From Oscillospiraceae bacterium (lineage in GTDB: Bacteria; Bacillota; Clostridia; Oscillospirales; Oscillospiraceae): a DNA stretch of 64,000 nucleotides. The stretch lies in contig JAEDDG010000007.1 in NCBI GenBank assembly GCA_016293865.1, positions 12,965-76,964 on the forward strand, in the 5' to 3' direction. Each line of letters begins with the position of its first letter. Within the stretch, counting starts at the first letter, position 1. A program made the translations under genes and the position numbers. Of this stretch, positions 35,562 through 43,835 are shown piece after piece. The notes beneath the pieces were generated by a model. It searched no databases. It worked only from the letters and a program-made list of their open reading frames with translations, and was not told the origin of the DNA.

Positions 35562-35743
35562 GCTTTCAAGTGCCGCCCTGCCGTATGGGCCTGGCGGCAG
35601 AATAGAGAACTGGGTGCAAATCCCGGACGGAACCGCCGCTGTAAGCGCTGAGGACGTGTATGTGACGAAAGTCGGCCATTGGGAAACTGAGAAGGCTGGT
35701 ATACGTTCCGCAGACGCGCAAGTCAGAAGACCTGCTTGAAAGC
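35562..35743 (+). ncRNA. Cobalamin (B12) riboswitch aptamer
   Basis: The aptamer is closed by a perfect 9-base-pair P1 stem, GCTTTCAAG (35562-35570) with CTTGAAAGC (35735-35743). Inside are the conserved GGGTGCAAATCCCGGACGG region (35612-35630), a GCCATTGGGAA element and the B12 box AGTCAGAAGACCTGC (35721-35735). These marks define the adenosylcobalamin or methylcobalamin riboswitch. It lies between its own promoter and a terminator, directly before the SLH gene. Confidence 0.93.
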
Positions 35744-35792
35744 ATTTCAGTCCCTGCGATTTTCAGGGCGCTATTTTGCACGCGTAAACACG

Positions 35793-35829
35793 GGCGCGGC
35801 AGCTGCTTTGGGCTGCCGCGCCTTTTATT
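35793..35829 (+). terminator. Expression-platform terminator of the cobalamin riboswitch
   Basis: GGCGCGGCAGC (35793-35803) and GCTGCCGCGCC (35812-35822) form an 11-base-pair stem followed by TTTTATTTT. It lies 50 bases after the aptamer and 29 before the SLH start. Binding of B12 would be expected to favour termination. Confidence 0.88.
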
Positions 35830-35857
35830 TTCACTTTCAATTTTGAGGAGGCCCTTT

Positions 35858-37195
35858 ATGAAAAAACGTGTTTTGTCCCTTCTCCTGGTACTCTGTCTGA
35901 CATTCTGCCTGATGCCCGCGGCCCTGGCTGACGCTCCGGATTTCACTCTGGAAGCAAACGGACAGGTTATCACCGCGATGGAAGAATCCGTGCTGCCCAC
36001 CTTCGTGCAGGATGGCTGGACCACCTACGATGACGTGCGCCTGATTACCGTCACACTGCCCGCCGGAACTGACGAAGTCACCTTTACTTCCTTCTCCGCC
36101 GGCAGCGTCCTGGCCTACAACTACACGCCTGACGGCAGCTATATCGCCGGCTACTACGAGGATTTCCAGACCGGCGCCCCCACCGCCCAGTGCCCTGTGG
36201 ACGCTGACGGCGACGGCGCTGCGGACTACATCGCTGTTCAGACGCCCTATGACTCTGAATTCAACTCTGATCTGCTCTATCTGGTTACCTTCAAGTACGA
36301 CAGTCTTTTCACTCTGGAAGCAAACGGACAGGCCGTCACTGCGATGGAAGAATCCGTGCTGCCCACCTTCGTGCAGGACGGCTGGACCACCTACGATGAC
36401 GTGCGTCTGATCACCGTCACACTGCCCGCCGGAACCGACGAAGTCACCTTTACCTCCTTCTCCGCCGGCAGCGTCCTGGCCTACAACTATACGCCTGACG
36501 GCAGCTATATCGCCGGCTACTACGAGGATTTCCAGGCCGGCGCCCCCACCGCCCAGTGCCCTGTGGATGCTGACGGCGACGGCGCTGCAGACTACATCGC
36601 TGTTCAGACGCCCTATGATTCTGAATTCAATTCTGACCTGCTCTATCTGGTTACCTTCAAGTACGCAGGCTTTACCGACGTAACGGCTGACGACTGGTTC
36701 CTCAGTGATGTGACTGCCGCTGTCTCCGCCGGTCTGATTGACTGCACCGCTCCCGGTACATTTGCACCGAATGCGCCGATGACCCGCGCCATCTTTGTCG
36801 TCGCGCTCTACCGGCTGGCCGGCACACCTTCGGCTGACAGCCGGAATCCGTTTGCTGACGTCACCGAAGAGGACGCTTCTTACGACGCCGTCGTCTGGGC
36901 ATACGGCGAAGGAATCATTGACGGCCGCACGGACACGCAGTTTGATCCCGAAGCCACCATCACGCGTCAGGAAGCCGCTGCAATGCTGTACAGATACTGC
37001 GGCACAGCCGGTGATAACGCCGCTCTGAACGCATATACTGACAAGGGACAGATTGCCGGCTGGGCTACCGACGCCATGGGCTGGGCCGTCAACTCCGGCA
37101 TTCTGAACGGACGGACGGCAGAAACACTTGCCCCCCGTGGAACCGTCACCCGCGCGGAAGCCGCTGCAATGCTGCTGCGGCTGTCCGGCAAATAA
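35858..37195 (+). CDS. Secreted SLH-domain protein with duplicated 122-residue domain, B12-regulated
   Basis: The 445-residue protein has a signal peptide (residues 1 to about 24, cleavage near ALAD), two nearly identical domains (residues 29-150 and 151 to about 269) and three SLH domains (about 270-325, 333-390 and 395-445) that should anchor it to the cell wall. Each repeat ends with DADGDGAADY, which resembles a calcium-binding DxDxDG loop. I know no family for the repeat. GAGGAGG lies 7 bases before the ATG at 35858. The riboswitch and terminator just upstream predict that it is made when cobalamin is low. A role in corrinoid capture or transport is inferred only from that control and its outer location. 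Confidence 0.88.
   Translation: MKKRVLSLLLVLCLTFCLMPAALADAPDFTLEANGQVITAMEESVLPTFVQDGWTTYDDVRLITVTLPAGTDEVTFTSFSAGSVLAYNYTPDGSYIAGYYEDFQTGAPTAQCPVDADGDGAADYIAVQTPYDSEFNSDLLYLVTFKYDSLFTLEANGQAVTAMEESVLPTFVQDGWTTYDDVRLITVTLPAGTDEVTFTSFSAGSVLAYNYTPDGSYIAGYYEDFQAGAPTAQCPVDADGDGAADYIAVQTPYDSEFNSDLLYLVTFKYAGFTDVTADDWFLSDVTAAVSAGLIDCTAPGTFAPNAPMTRAIFVVALYRLAGTPSADSRNPFADVTEEDASYDAVVWAYGEGIIDGRTDTQFDPEATITRQEAAAMLYRYCGTAGDNAALNAYTDKGQIAGWATDAMGWAVNSGILNGRTAETLAPRGTVTRAEAAAMLLRLSGK
35942..36666 (+). repeat. Two tandem 366-base repeats inside the SLH gene
   Basis: The unit from 35942 to 36307 is repeated from 36308 to about 36666, in frame, with a period of 122 codons. Only about two amino acids in the shared part differ (VIT to AVT and QTG to QAG), and most of the other base changes are silent. 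The duplication is recent or kept uniform by gene conversion. Confidence 0.93.
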
Positions 37196-37242
37196 GCTCG
37201 ATGCGCAGGAACTGCTGACCTGTGTCTCGATATATCTTCCTA

Positions 37243-37288
37243 AAAAGGCATCCGGCCGGGAAATGCGCTTCCCGGCCGGATGCCTTTT
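37243..37288. terminator. Strong bidirectional terminator after the SLH gene
   Basis: A perfect 19-base-pair stem (37243-37261 with 37270-37288) is edged by A and T tracts. It ends the SLH gene and, on the minus strand, the FAD oxidoreductase gene. Confidence 0.92.
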
Positions 37289-37367
37289 ATGCCAGTTGAA
37301 TGCCGAACATGCACCGGAAAAACGGCCGTGCCCGTCGTCCGCAGCCGCTTTTCAGTCCACACAGCTC

Positions 37368-38747
37368 CTATTTCACAATCTGGTCGGCAGACACAATGCC
37401 GCCCGCCTCGCGGATCAGCCTGCGCAGCGCCGCCGTGTCAACGCCGATAAACGCCGCGCCGCTCTGCGCTGCCAGAGAAGCGGCAATCCCGGCCGCCTGC
37501 CCCATGGCAATGCACGGGCCCATCTCACGAAGCGGCCCCAGCACATCGCGTTCAACGCTGATGGCGCGGCCGGGCGCAATGACATTTTCAATACCCTGCG
37601 GAACCATGCAGCGATAAGGAATCGGCGTAAAATCCGCCTTTTTGACATTGCGCTCCTCCATGGGCTGATAGCTGGGCCGGTGCGGATCCGGCAAATCCCA
37701 GATATATCCGGAGTAGGCGATAACGTCGTCAAAAGCCTTGTCGTCAATCATATCCTGCACGGTCAGCTCATAGGCGCCCACAATGCGCCGCGTCTCCCGG
37801 ATGCCGATCACATTGGCAATTTCGCGGATTCTGGCGTTTGCAAAACCGGGGAAATACTTTTTCATGATCTCAAAGAGCCGGAAATTCTCTGCACGGCCGC
37901 TGACGGTCGCATCTGTCAGAGACTGGCCGTCCGTGCCGTTGACGCCGACCTGGCGGATGGTATTGACAAAATACACATCGCTTTTGGGCAGCTGCGCACA
38001 AATGAAAATATCATACGGAAAATCCCAGACACCCTGCTCCCGCAGCTGGGAAATCAGCTTGCGGAACCGAATCTCGCCTGTGGATTCAATATATTCTGTC
38101 AGCTGCGCCGTGTCCACATTCTCCACATGCAGCTCCAGAGAAGCAGGCGCCATCAGGCCGTCTCCCTCCCGGCCCAGGCGCACAGGACAGCCGCAGCCGG
38201 CAACAAGATCTGCGTCTCCCGTGCAGTCGGCAAAGTATCTGCCGGAAATGGTAAACAGACCGCTCTTGTTGTGAGCGACAATCCCGGTCAGCCGTCCGCC
38301 CTCCCGCACAGTATCCACAATATCCGTATAGTACAGAAGCTGAACGCCGGCTTCGCCGCACATCTGCTCCAGGGTATACTTCATGGCTTCCGCATCAAAA
38401 ATCAGTCCCTCACCCAGATGCTTTTTCCACCCGTGAGGATTGTGGCGCAGATCGATCGTATAGGGATCAATGGCATCACCCGAGGCGACCAGCCGCGCTT
38501 CCAGTTCGTCGAAAAGGCCGGATATGCATTTGCTCAGCGTATAATCCTCATTCACATGCTTGGCGCCCAGCAGATGATTCACGCCGCCGTTTGTCCCCAC
38601 GCCGCCGAGGCAGCCGGTTTTTTCAACCAGCATGGTTTTCAGCCCGGCACGCGCTGCGCTGACAGCCGCAGCGAAACCGGAAAAACCTCCGCCGCAGACA
38701 ACGAAATCACAGGAATACCTGTTTTCAAGCTCTTTCTGATAAAGCAT
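37368..38747 (-). CDS. FAD-dependent oxidoreductase (FAD_oxidored family)
   Basis: A 459-residue flavoprotein with the dinucleotide motif FVVCGGGFSGFAAAVSAARAGLKTMLVEK (residues 14-42 by position) followed by TGCLGGVGTNGGVNHLLG. These features and the GRYFADCTGDADLVAGCG block mark the PF12831 family, whose members act on unknown substrates. It is the second gene of a two-gene operon with the DUF2284 protein upstream. No partner that would tell the substrate is present. Confidence 0.87.
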   Translation of the reverse strand: MLYQKELENRYSCDFVVCGGGFSGFAAAVSAARAGLKTMLVEKTGCLGGVGTNGGVNHLLGAKHVNEDYTLSKCISGLFDELEARLVASGDAIDPYTIDLRHNPHGWKKHLGEGLIFDAEAMKYTLEQMCGEAGVQLLYYTDIVDTVREGGRLTGIVAHNKSGLFTISGRYFADCTGDADLVAGCGCPVRLGREGDGLMAPASLELHVENVDTAQLTEYIESTGEIRFRKLISQLREQGVWDFPYDIFICAQLPKSDVYFVNTIRQVGVNGTDGQSLTDATVSGRAENFRLFEIMKKYFPGFANARIREIANVIGIRETRRIVGAYELTVQDMIDDKAFDDVIAYSGYIWDLPDPHRPSYQPMEERNVKKADFTPIPYRCMVPQGIENVIAPGRAISVERDVLGPLREMGPCIAMGQAAGIAASLAAQSGAAFIGVDTAALRRLIREAGGIVSADQIVK

Positions 38748-38763
38748 ATCGCGTTCCTCCCCG

Positions 38764-39309
38764 CTATTTGATCAGCAGCGCGCCGGCAATCACACTGTAT
38801 GCAGGCACGCTGCCGTCTTTTGACCACAGAAGCTCAAGGCCGAAATACTGCCCGGCCGTTTTTCCCACATCTCCGCCAAGGGCCTCGATCGAATGGCGCA
38901 TCTCGGCCGGCCGCCGGCAGGCGGTGCCGTCTGCCCGCCCGCAGGTCCGGCAGAGACTGCAGGATCCGGCACTCAGCGCATAACTGCCGGGATACGCCCG
39001 TTCCAGCTCCAAAAGCCGGCAAAGCAGATCATCCTTCACCCGGCGGCGGATCTGCGCCGCCTGTGCCGCGCTTTCCGCATCCGTTTTGCCCGCAAGGGAC
39101 GGCAGATCAATTTTCTGAAAAATCAGGCGGATCCACGTGAATCTGCGCCAGAAATCCTCCACATTGAAATCAAAGGGCGGACACGACCACCGGCAGCCAA
39201 AGTTGGGACATTGCAGGCAATAGTCCAGAAAAAGCGCTTCGTTCACATGCAGACGCAGATAATTCTCTGTGCTGTCCAGCGCAGTATATGTTGTCACATT
39301 CATGTTCAT
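38764..39309 (-). CDS. DUF2284 domain cysteine-rich protein
   Basis: The 181 residues have the DUF2284 core CLQCPNFGCRWSCPPF (about residues 33-48) and a second cysteine set in CSLCRTCGRADGTACRRP. Such clusters suggest iron-sulfur binding, but the function is unknown. It is encoded 17 bases before the FAD oxidoreductase, so it could pass electrons to it. The two may form a small redox unit. Confidence 0.85.
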   Translation of the reverse strand: MNMNVTTYTALDSTENYLRLHVNEALFLDYCLQCPNFGCRWSCPPFDFNVEDFWRRFTWIRLIFQKIDLPSLAGKTDAESAAQAAQIRRRVKDDLLCRLLELERAYPGSYALSAGSCSLCRTCGRADGTACRRPAEMRHSIEALGGDVGKTAGQYFGLELLWSKDGSVPAYSVIAGALLIK

Positions 39310-39412
39310 CCGTTATCCCCCGGTCACAGCTGTTTCATTTTAACACAGCGGCCGCAAAAACAAAAGGCGCAGCCTTTCTTTTTGCTGCAGCGGTGCAACT
39401 TTTTTGAACGTC

Positions 39413-39444
39413 AAAAGGGGCATGCCGCCACTTCTGCACGCCCC
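39413..39444 (-). terminator. Terminator after the DapF-like gene
   Basis: On the minus strand GGGGCGTGC and GCATGCCCC form a 9-base-pair stem (one G-U pair) followed by TTTT. It begins nine bases after the stop codon. Confidence 0.7.
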
Positions 39445-39452
39445 TCACGGCA

Positions 39453-40220
39453 CTATTCCATTTCAGACTGCACATGTCTGCACAGACGGACATCGCCGGA
39501 AATGACAATGCGCTCCGAAGACGCAGACACACAGATATTCCCGCCCGGCTGGCTGACGCTGACCTCAACGGGCCCTCCTGTGCGCTGCGCCAGATAAGCG
39601 CCGACAGCGGCCGATCCGCTGCCGCAGCCGTGTTCATGGACAAGGCTCCCGGCCGCAGGCACCCAGACAACCGGATCAATCCTGCATATATCTTCCGCAA
39701 AGGGCAGGACGCCAAGCGCCTCAGCCCCCAGGCGCGCGCACCAGTCTGCCATGCGCTCCTCAGGCACAGTCTGTCCGCCGGGGACAAGCACATGTGCAAT
39801 TCCAGGAAAAAAGACAACTGGCTCAGCCGCCTCCAGTCCCGGCAGCTCATGCCGCTCAATCCTCTGCGGCAGCGGCATATCCGCACTGCCGCGGTACACA
39901 TCATCTCTTATCTGCTCTGCGGTGCAGCGCACAAGGCGGTCCGCACCCGAAACCTCCAGCAGCACATCGACAGGCGCCCCGGCCTGCCCGGCGCAAAGCA
40001 GCGCAGCCAGGGACATGGACGCATTTCCGCAGAATTCGCCGCCCATCATCTCAAGCCTCGCTTCGCCGCCGCACTGCGGCCGGCAGACAAAGCCGACCTG
40101 CTCGACGTTTCCGGTCATCAGCGCGCGGACAACCGCCGCACGCCGGTCATGCGCCACTGGCGAGGTCACAAGCGCGGTGATGTTCCCCGTTGGGTCGGCA
40201 ATTGTACAACTGATTTTCAC
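39453..40220 (-). CDS. DapF-like amino acid epimerase/racemase candidate
   Basis: The 255-residue protein has the two-cysteine layout of the diaminopimelate epimerase fold: GGEFCGNAS (C64) and HGCGSGSAAVGA (C199). The two residues GN and GSGS around the cysteines differ from classic DapF (which has CGNGxR and CGTGA), so the substrate is likely another amino acid. It is the last gene after a polar amino-acid ABC transporter, suggesting that the racemised amino acid is taken up by that system. Histidine racemases belong to this family, but I cannot prove that. It could also be a PhzF-like relative. Confidence 0.75.
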   Translation of the reverse strand: MKISCTIADPTGNITALVTSPVAHDRRAAVVRALMTGNVEQVGFVCRPQCGGEARLEMMGGEFCGNASMSLAALLCAGQAGAPVDVLLEVSGADRLVRCTAEQIRDDVYRGSADMPLPQRIERHELPGLEAAEPVVFFPGIAHVLVPGGQTVPEERMADWCARLGAEALGVLPFAEDICRIDPVVWVPAAGSLVHEHGCGSGSAAVGAYLAQRTGGPVEVSVSQPGGNICVSASSERIVISGDVRLCRHVQSEME

Positions 40221-40232
40221 AGCGTTTCTCCG

Positions 40233-40997
40233 TTACTGGTTCAGAAGGCGATTCAAAAATGCCTTTGTCCTCTCCTGCGTGGGGTGATTGATGATGCTCT
40301 TCGGATCTCCCTGCTCAACGATTACGCCGCCGTCCATAAAAATCAGATAATCGGACACATCCCGCGCAAACATCATCTCGTGCGTCACAATCACCATCGT
40401 CATGTGCTCGCTGGCCAGCCCCCGGATGACCTTCAGAATCTCGCCCGTCAGTTCCGGGTCAAGGGCTGATGTAGGTTCATCGAAAAACAGGATTTCCGGC
40501 TTCATTGCCAGCGCACGCGCAATCGACACACGCTGCTGCTGGCCCCCTGAAAGCTGATAGGGGTAGGCATCCGCCTTATCCTCCAGCCCCATTTTCCGCA
40601 AAAGCTCCATGGCTTCTTCACGGACCTGCTCATAATTGCGCTTCTGAACGGCGCAGGGCGCATCCGTCAGATTTTTCAGAACGGAATAATGCGGAAAGAG
40701 ATTAAAATTCTGAAAAACAAGACCAAAAAGGCTGCGGATCTGCCGGAGCTCCTTTGCCGGCGCATAAATGCTGTTTCCCTCGCTGTCGCTTCGCGCGGCA
40801 TACCTGCCGTGATAGATCAGATCGCCGCCGTCCATTGTCTCAAGAAGCGTCGCACAGCGCAGAAGCGTGGATTTTCCGGATCCTGACGGACCAATGACGG
40901 AGACAACCTGTCCCCGGTCCACCGACAGAGAAATATCCTTCAGGACCTCGAGCTCGCCAAAGCTCTTGCGGCAATTATTGATTTCCAGAAGTTTCAC
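40233..40997 (-). CDS. Polar amino-acid ABC transporter ATP-binding protein (GlnQ type)
   Basis: The 254-residue ATPase has Walker A GPSGSGKSTLLRC (about residues 35-47), the ABC signature QLSGGQQQRVSIARAL and Walker B ILFFDEPTSALDPE, with the H-loop in VIVTHEM. The start is GTG at 40997, 8 bases after AAGGAGG. It works with the permease and the binding lipoprotein upstream. The insert LIYHGRYAARSDSEGNSIYAPAKE (about 65-90) is slightly longer than in GlnQ. Confidence 0.94.
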   Translation of the reverse strand: MKLLEINNCRKSFGELEVLKDISLSVDRGQVVSVIGPSGSGKSTLLRCATLLETMDGGDLIYHGRYAARSDSEGNSIYAPAKELRQIRSLFGLVFQNFNLFPHYSVLKNLTDAPCAVQKRNYEQVREEAMELLRKMGLEDKADAYPYQLSGGQQQRVSIARALAMKPEILFFDEPTSALDPELTGEILKVIRGLASEHMTMVIVTHEMMFARDVSDYLIFMDGGVIVEQGDPKSIINHPTQERTKAFLNRLLNQ

Positions 40998-41010
40998 GCG
41001 GCACGCCTCC

Positions 41011-41766
41011 TTATCTGTAGTAGGACATCTTCTTCTCGAAGCGCTCCATGATAAAAGCCACGAGGAAATTGAATATGTAGTAGAAAATACCTGCGATGAC
41101 AAACGGCATCAGCGTCGCCTGTGAGGAAGCGATCTTCTTCGCCAGCGTGAACATCTCACTGTAAGAGATCGCAAATGCCAGTGATGTGTCTTTGACAAGC
41201 GTCACCACTTCGTTTGTAACGCTGGGCAGAATACGCTTCATAACCTGGGGCAGAATAATTTTGAAGAATGTCTGGCTCTTTCCGTATCCCAGTACCGCCG
41301 CCGCTTCGTATTGTCCTGCCGACATGGATTCAATGCCGGAACGGTAAATTTCCGCAAAATATGCAGCATAGTTCAGCACGAAACCGACAATCACCGCGGT
41401 GAATCTGTAATTCGGGCCTGTGGAAATACCCAGAAGCAGGTTCGGGCCAAAATACACCACCATCAGCTGCAGCATCAGCGGCGTTCCGCGCATAATGGAT
41501 ATATAAAGCCGGACCAGCGCCTGAACCGGCTTGAAGCCCGCAAGCGCATGCCGCACACGAAATACCAATCTGCGCCAGAAGCCGGAGCGCTCCCCTGCAG
41601 CGGGCAGCGCACCGCGCGCCAGCCGCCGGAACGGCATCCAGTTGGACATGCGGCCGAAAGCCACCAGCAGGCCCAGCGGCAGCGCGCCCAGAAGCGTCAG
41701 CCCGAAAATGGCAGTGGATTTCAACAGTCCCCCTGCCAGGGTCGTGATCATTGTCTGTAAACTCAT
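41011..41766 (-). CDS. Amino-acid ABC transporter permease
   Basis: The 251-residue membrane protein has five hydrophobic segments and the EAA-type loop AAAVLGYGKSQTFFKIILPQ (about residues 158-177) that contacts the ATPase. The central part carries a 40-residue insert (residues 40-80, rich in arginine), longer than in the usual GlnP. The gene lies 13 bases before the ATPase gene. It would form a homodimer in the membrane. Confidence 0.93.
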   Translation of the reverse strand: MSLQTMITTLAGGLLKSTAIFGLTLLGALPLGLLVAFGRMSNWMPFRRLARGALPAAGERSGFWRRLVFRVRHALAGFKPVQALVRLYISIMRGTPLMLQLMVVYFGPNLLLGISTGPNYRFTAVIVGFVLNYAAYFAEIYRSGIESMSAGQYEAAAVLGYGKSQTFFKIILPQVMKRILPSVTNEVVTLVKDTSLAFAISYSEMFTLAKKIASSQATLMPFVIAGIFYYIFNFLVAFIMERFEKKMSYYR

Positions 41767-41792
41767 TTCATCAGCCCTTTAATGCGGAAAAT

Positions 41793-41814
41793 GGTGGAGA
41801 CGCGGGTCCCCACC
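41793..41814 (-). terminator. Attenuator-like hairpin between lipoprotein and permease genes
   Basis: On the minus strand a 9-base-pair stem (GGTGGGGAC with GTCTCCACC, one G-U pair) and a CCGC loop are followed by ATTTT. It probably reduces permease expression relative to the binding protein, as is usual in ABC operons. Confidence 0.5.
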
Positions 41815-41887
41815 TTTTCCTGATTATTCGTGCCTGCGCAGCATTTTCCGCAGACATCTGCTATCATTTTTTATCAGCGTGCGGATT

Positions 41888-42697
41888 TTACTTGTTCAGG
41901 AGAGACAGACTCTCAACGACAAGACCGTATTCCACATAGTTCTTTGCCAGCTTCTCCATCGTGCCGTCAGCTGCAATGGCTTTGACCTGCTCCCAGACGG
42001 TATTTGCCAGCTCGGTGTCTTCTACACGGAAGCCAATGGCATAAACTTCAGAACTGACAGCTTCGTCCAGAATCTTGTAAGCGCCGTCCTTCTTGCTCAT
42101 GTTGTAATTGGCCACGCCCACATCAGCCGCGATGGCGTCAGCGCCGCCGTTGTCAAGCTCCAGGAACGCACTGTTGTAATCGGCGCACTCCAGCAGATCA
42201 CCGAAGGTGGGCGTCAGCTCCGTATCCGCCTCCAGCGCAATCAGTGCAGAGGAGCCGGCCTGGGTGATAACATTCTTGCCGGCCAGATCAGCCAGAGAAT
42301 TGATGCCGCTGTCCGCTTTTACAACCATGATAATGCTGTTGTCATAATACGGATCCGTCCAGCAATAGTCGTCCAGCAGATCATCAGCCTTTGTGAAGCC
42401 GTTCCAGATGCAGTCAATATTGCCGGAATTCAGCTCGGCATCCTTGGAGTTCCAGTCGATGGGCTGCGCCTTGAAGGTCCAGCCAAGACGATTGCAGACT
42501 TCCTGCGCCACAGCCAGGTCGAAACCGTCGTAATCGCCGTTTTCATCGATAAAGCCAAAGGGCGGGAACTCGGCGTCAAAGCCAACCACAAACGTCCGGC
42601 CTTCGTCGCCGTCATTCTTCGAGCCTTCTGCGCCGCATGCAGTCAGACAGCATACCATCAGTACAAGAGCAAGGATAAATGCAAGAACCTTTTTCAT
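41888..42697 (-). CDS. Amino-acid ABC transporter substrate-binding lipoprotein
   Basis: The first 21 residues are a lipoprotein signal (lipobox LTAC, modified at C21). The mature part is a solute-binding domain of the polar amino-acid type (VGFDAEFPPFGFIDENGDYD, DGFDLAVAQEV, DSGINSLADLAGK). The ligand is unknown; the family covers glutamine, histidine, cystine and others. It is the first gene of the operon, which then encodes permease, ATPase and the racemase candidate. Confidence 0.93.
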   Translation of the reverse strand: MKKVLAFILALVLMVCCLTACGAEGSKNDGDEGRTFVVGFDAEFPPFGFIDENGDYDGFDLAVAQEVCNRLGWTFKAQPIDWNSKDAELNSGNIDCIWNGFTKADDLLDDYCWTDPYYDNSIIMVVKADSGINSLADLAGKNVITQAGSSALIALEADTELTPTFGDLLECADYNSAFLELDNGGADAIAADVGVANYNMSKKDGAYKILDEAVSSEVYAIGFRVEDTELANTVWEQVKAIAADGTMEKLAKNYVEYGLVVESLSLLNK

Positions 42698-42739
42698 ATC
42701 GATTTCTCCTCAAAGATTGTTTTGTCCTTCGACTCTGTT

Positions 42740-42768
42740 ATGATACCACATTAGCGAGATAAAGTAAA
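42740..42768 (-). promoter_or_regulatory. Promoter of the amino-acid ABC operon
   Basis: Minus-strand TTTACT (42768-42763) and TATCAT (42745-42740) are 17 bases apart, about 45 bases before the lipoprotein start (GAGGAG ribosome-binding site). Confidence 0.6.
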
Positions 42769-42817
42769 GCCCTTTTTCGCCGCTTTTCTCCTCCGGCCGC
42801 ATCTTCTCCAGAATGCA

Positions 42818-42850
42818 TAAAAACCAGCCCGGTCTTCCGGCCGGACTGGT
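42818..42850 (-). terminator. Terminator after the polysaccharide deacetylase gene
   Basis: ACCAGTCCGG and CCGGGCTGGT pair (10 base pairs, one G-U) with a TTTTTA tail on the minus strand, 34 bases after the stop codon. Confidence 0.8.
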
Positions 42851-42883
42851 ATAAACTGGGCAATCAGCGGATGCCTGAACCCG

Positions 42884-43708
42884 CTATGCCGTCATTTTTG
42901 CAAAAAACGCGGCGCTGTCCGGTCCGCTGGGCCGGTTGAAGCGGCACAGCTCCATCAGCTCGTCCGCCGCACCGGTCAAATGGTTGACCCGCTCCGTACA
43001 GGTAAACACGGCCCGGAAGCCAAGCTGGCGCGCAGCCCGGATGGTGTTGGCACAGTAGAAGCCGAAAGGCAGCACGAGGACCTCAGCCCTGCGTCCGAGG
43101 CGCGCCTCCATCACTGTCTGGAAGCGCTCCACATCCTGCGTCAGCGCTGAAGTGTAAGCCGCCATATCCTCTCCGCTCATGCTGCTGCATCCCTGCCGCG
43201 GCTTCAGCTTATGCATGTCATAGGTATGGCACTGGATTTCAAACGTTCCCGCCGCATCCATCTGCTCCACCTGCTCCCAGCTCATATGCGAGTAGTCCAG
43301 CATGTGGTCCGGCTGGTCCGTATACTGCTGCGCAACTGCGCCGATAATGGCCACAACCGCTGTCATCCCGTACTTTTCCAGAAGTGGCTGCGCATAAACA
43401 GCCGTACTCTCATATCCGTCGTCAAAGGTAATCATAACCGGTTTCTCCGGCAGCTCTCCCTCTCCGTCGCACCAGGCAATCAGCTGGCGCGCCGTAATTG
43501 CTGTATAACCCTGCGTGCTGAGATACTGAAGATCCCGCTCAAACTGCTCCGGACTGATCACATAATTCCCCCAAAGCTTCGGCTTCGGCGAAATATGATG
43601 ATACATGACAACCGGCAGATCCACCTCACGCGAAGCCGCGCACCGCGCAGGAAGCAGGGACACTGCCAGAGCCAGACAGCAGAGCAGGCTGATCCATCGT
43701 TTTTTCAT
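42884..43708 (-). CDS. Secreted polysaccharide deacetylase (CE4, NodB type)
   Basis: A signal peptide (residues 1-26) is followed by a NodB domain of about 245 residues. The metal-binding DD is in MITFDDGYES (about residue 93) and the histidine pair in QCHTYDMHKL (about residues 158-163, H-T-xxx-H). It probably removes acetyl groups from a cell-surface glycan or peptidoglycan. It begins DLPVVMYHHISPKPKLWG, a form seen in spore- and wall-linked deacetylases. It stands alone in its operon. Confidence 0.9.
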   Translation of the reverse strand: MKKRWISLLCCLALAVSLLPARCAASREVDLPVVMYHHISPKPKLWGNYVISPEQFERDLQYLSTQGYTAITARQLIAWCDGEGELPEKPVMITFDDGYESTAVYAQPLLEKYGMTAVVAIIGAVAQQYTDQPDHMLDYSHMSWEQVEQMDAAGTFEIQCHTYDMHKLKPRQGCSSMSGEDMAAYTSALTQDVERFQTVMEARLGRRAEVLVLPFGFYCANTIRAARQLGFRAVFTCTERVNHLTGAADELMELCRFNRPSGPDSAAFFAKMTA

Positions 43709-43835
43709 TTCCGCACCTCCCCAAACGCTATTCTCTCCGGAAAGGCATCTGTCATGTGCGGAAAAATCTGCTGCCGCACGCTTTTCTGCAAAGCCGGTAT
43801 CCGCCGCTTTTCAGACTGTCCGCGGAAAAGATAAA

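Noticed and set aside
37128..38771. A 547-codon plus-strand frame opposite the FAD oxidoreductase
   Set aside because: It crosses the strong terminator after the SLH gene and is antisense to a clear flavoprotein.
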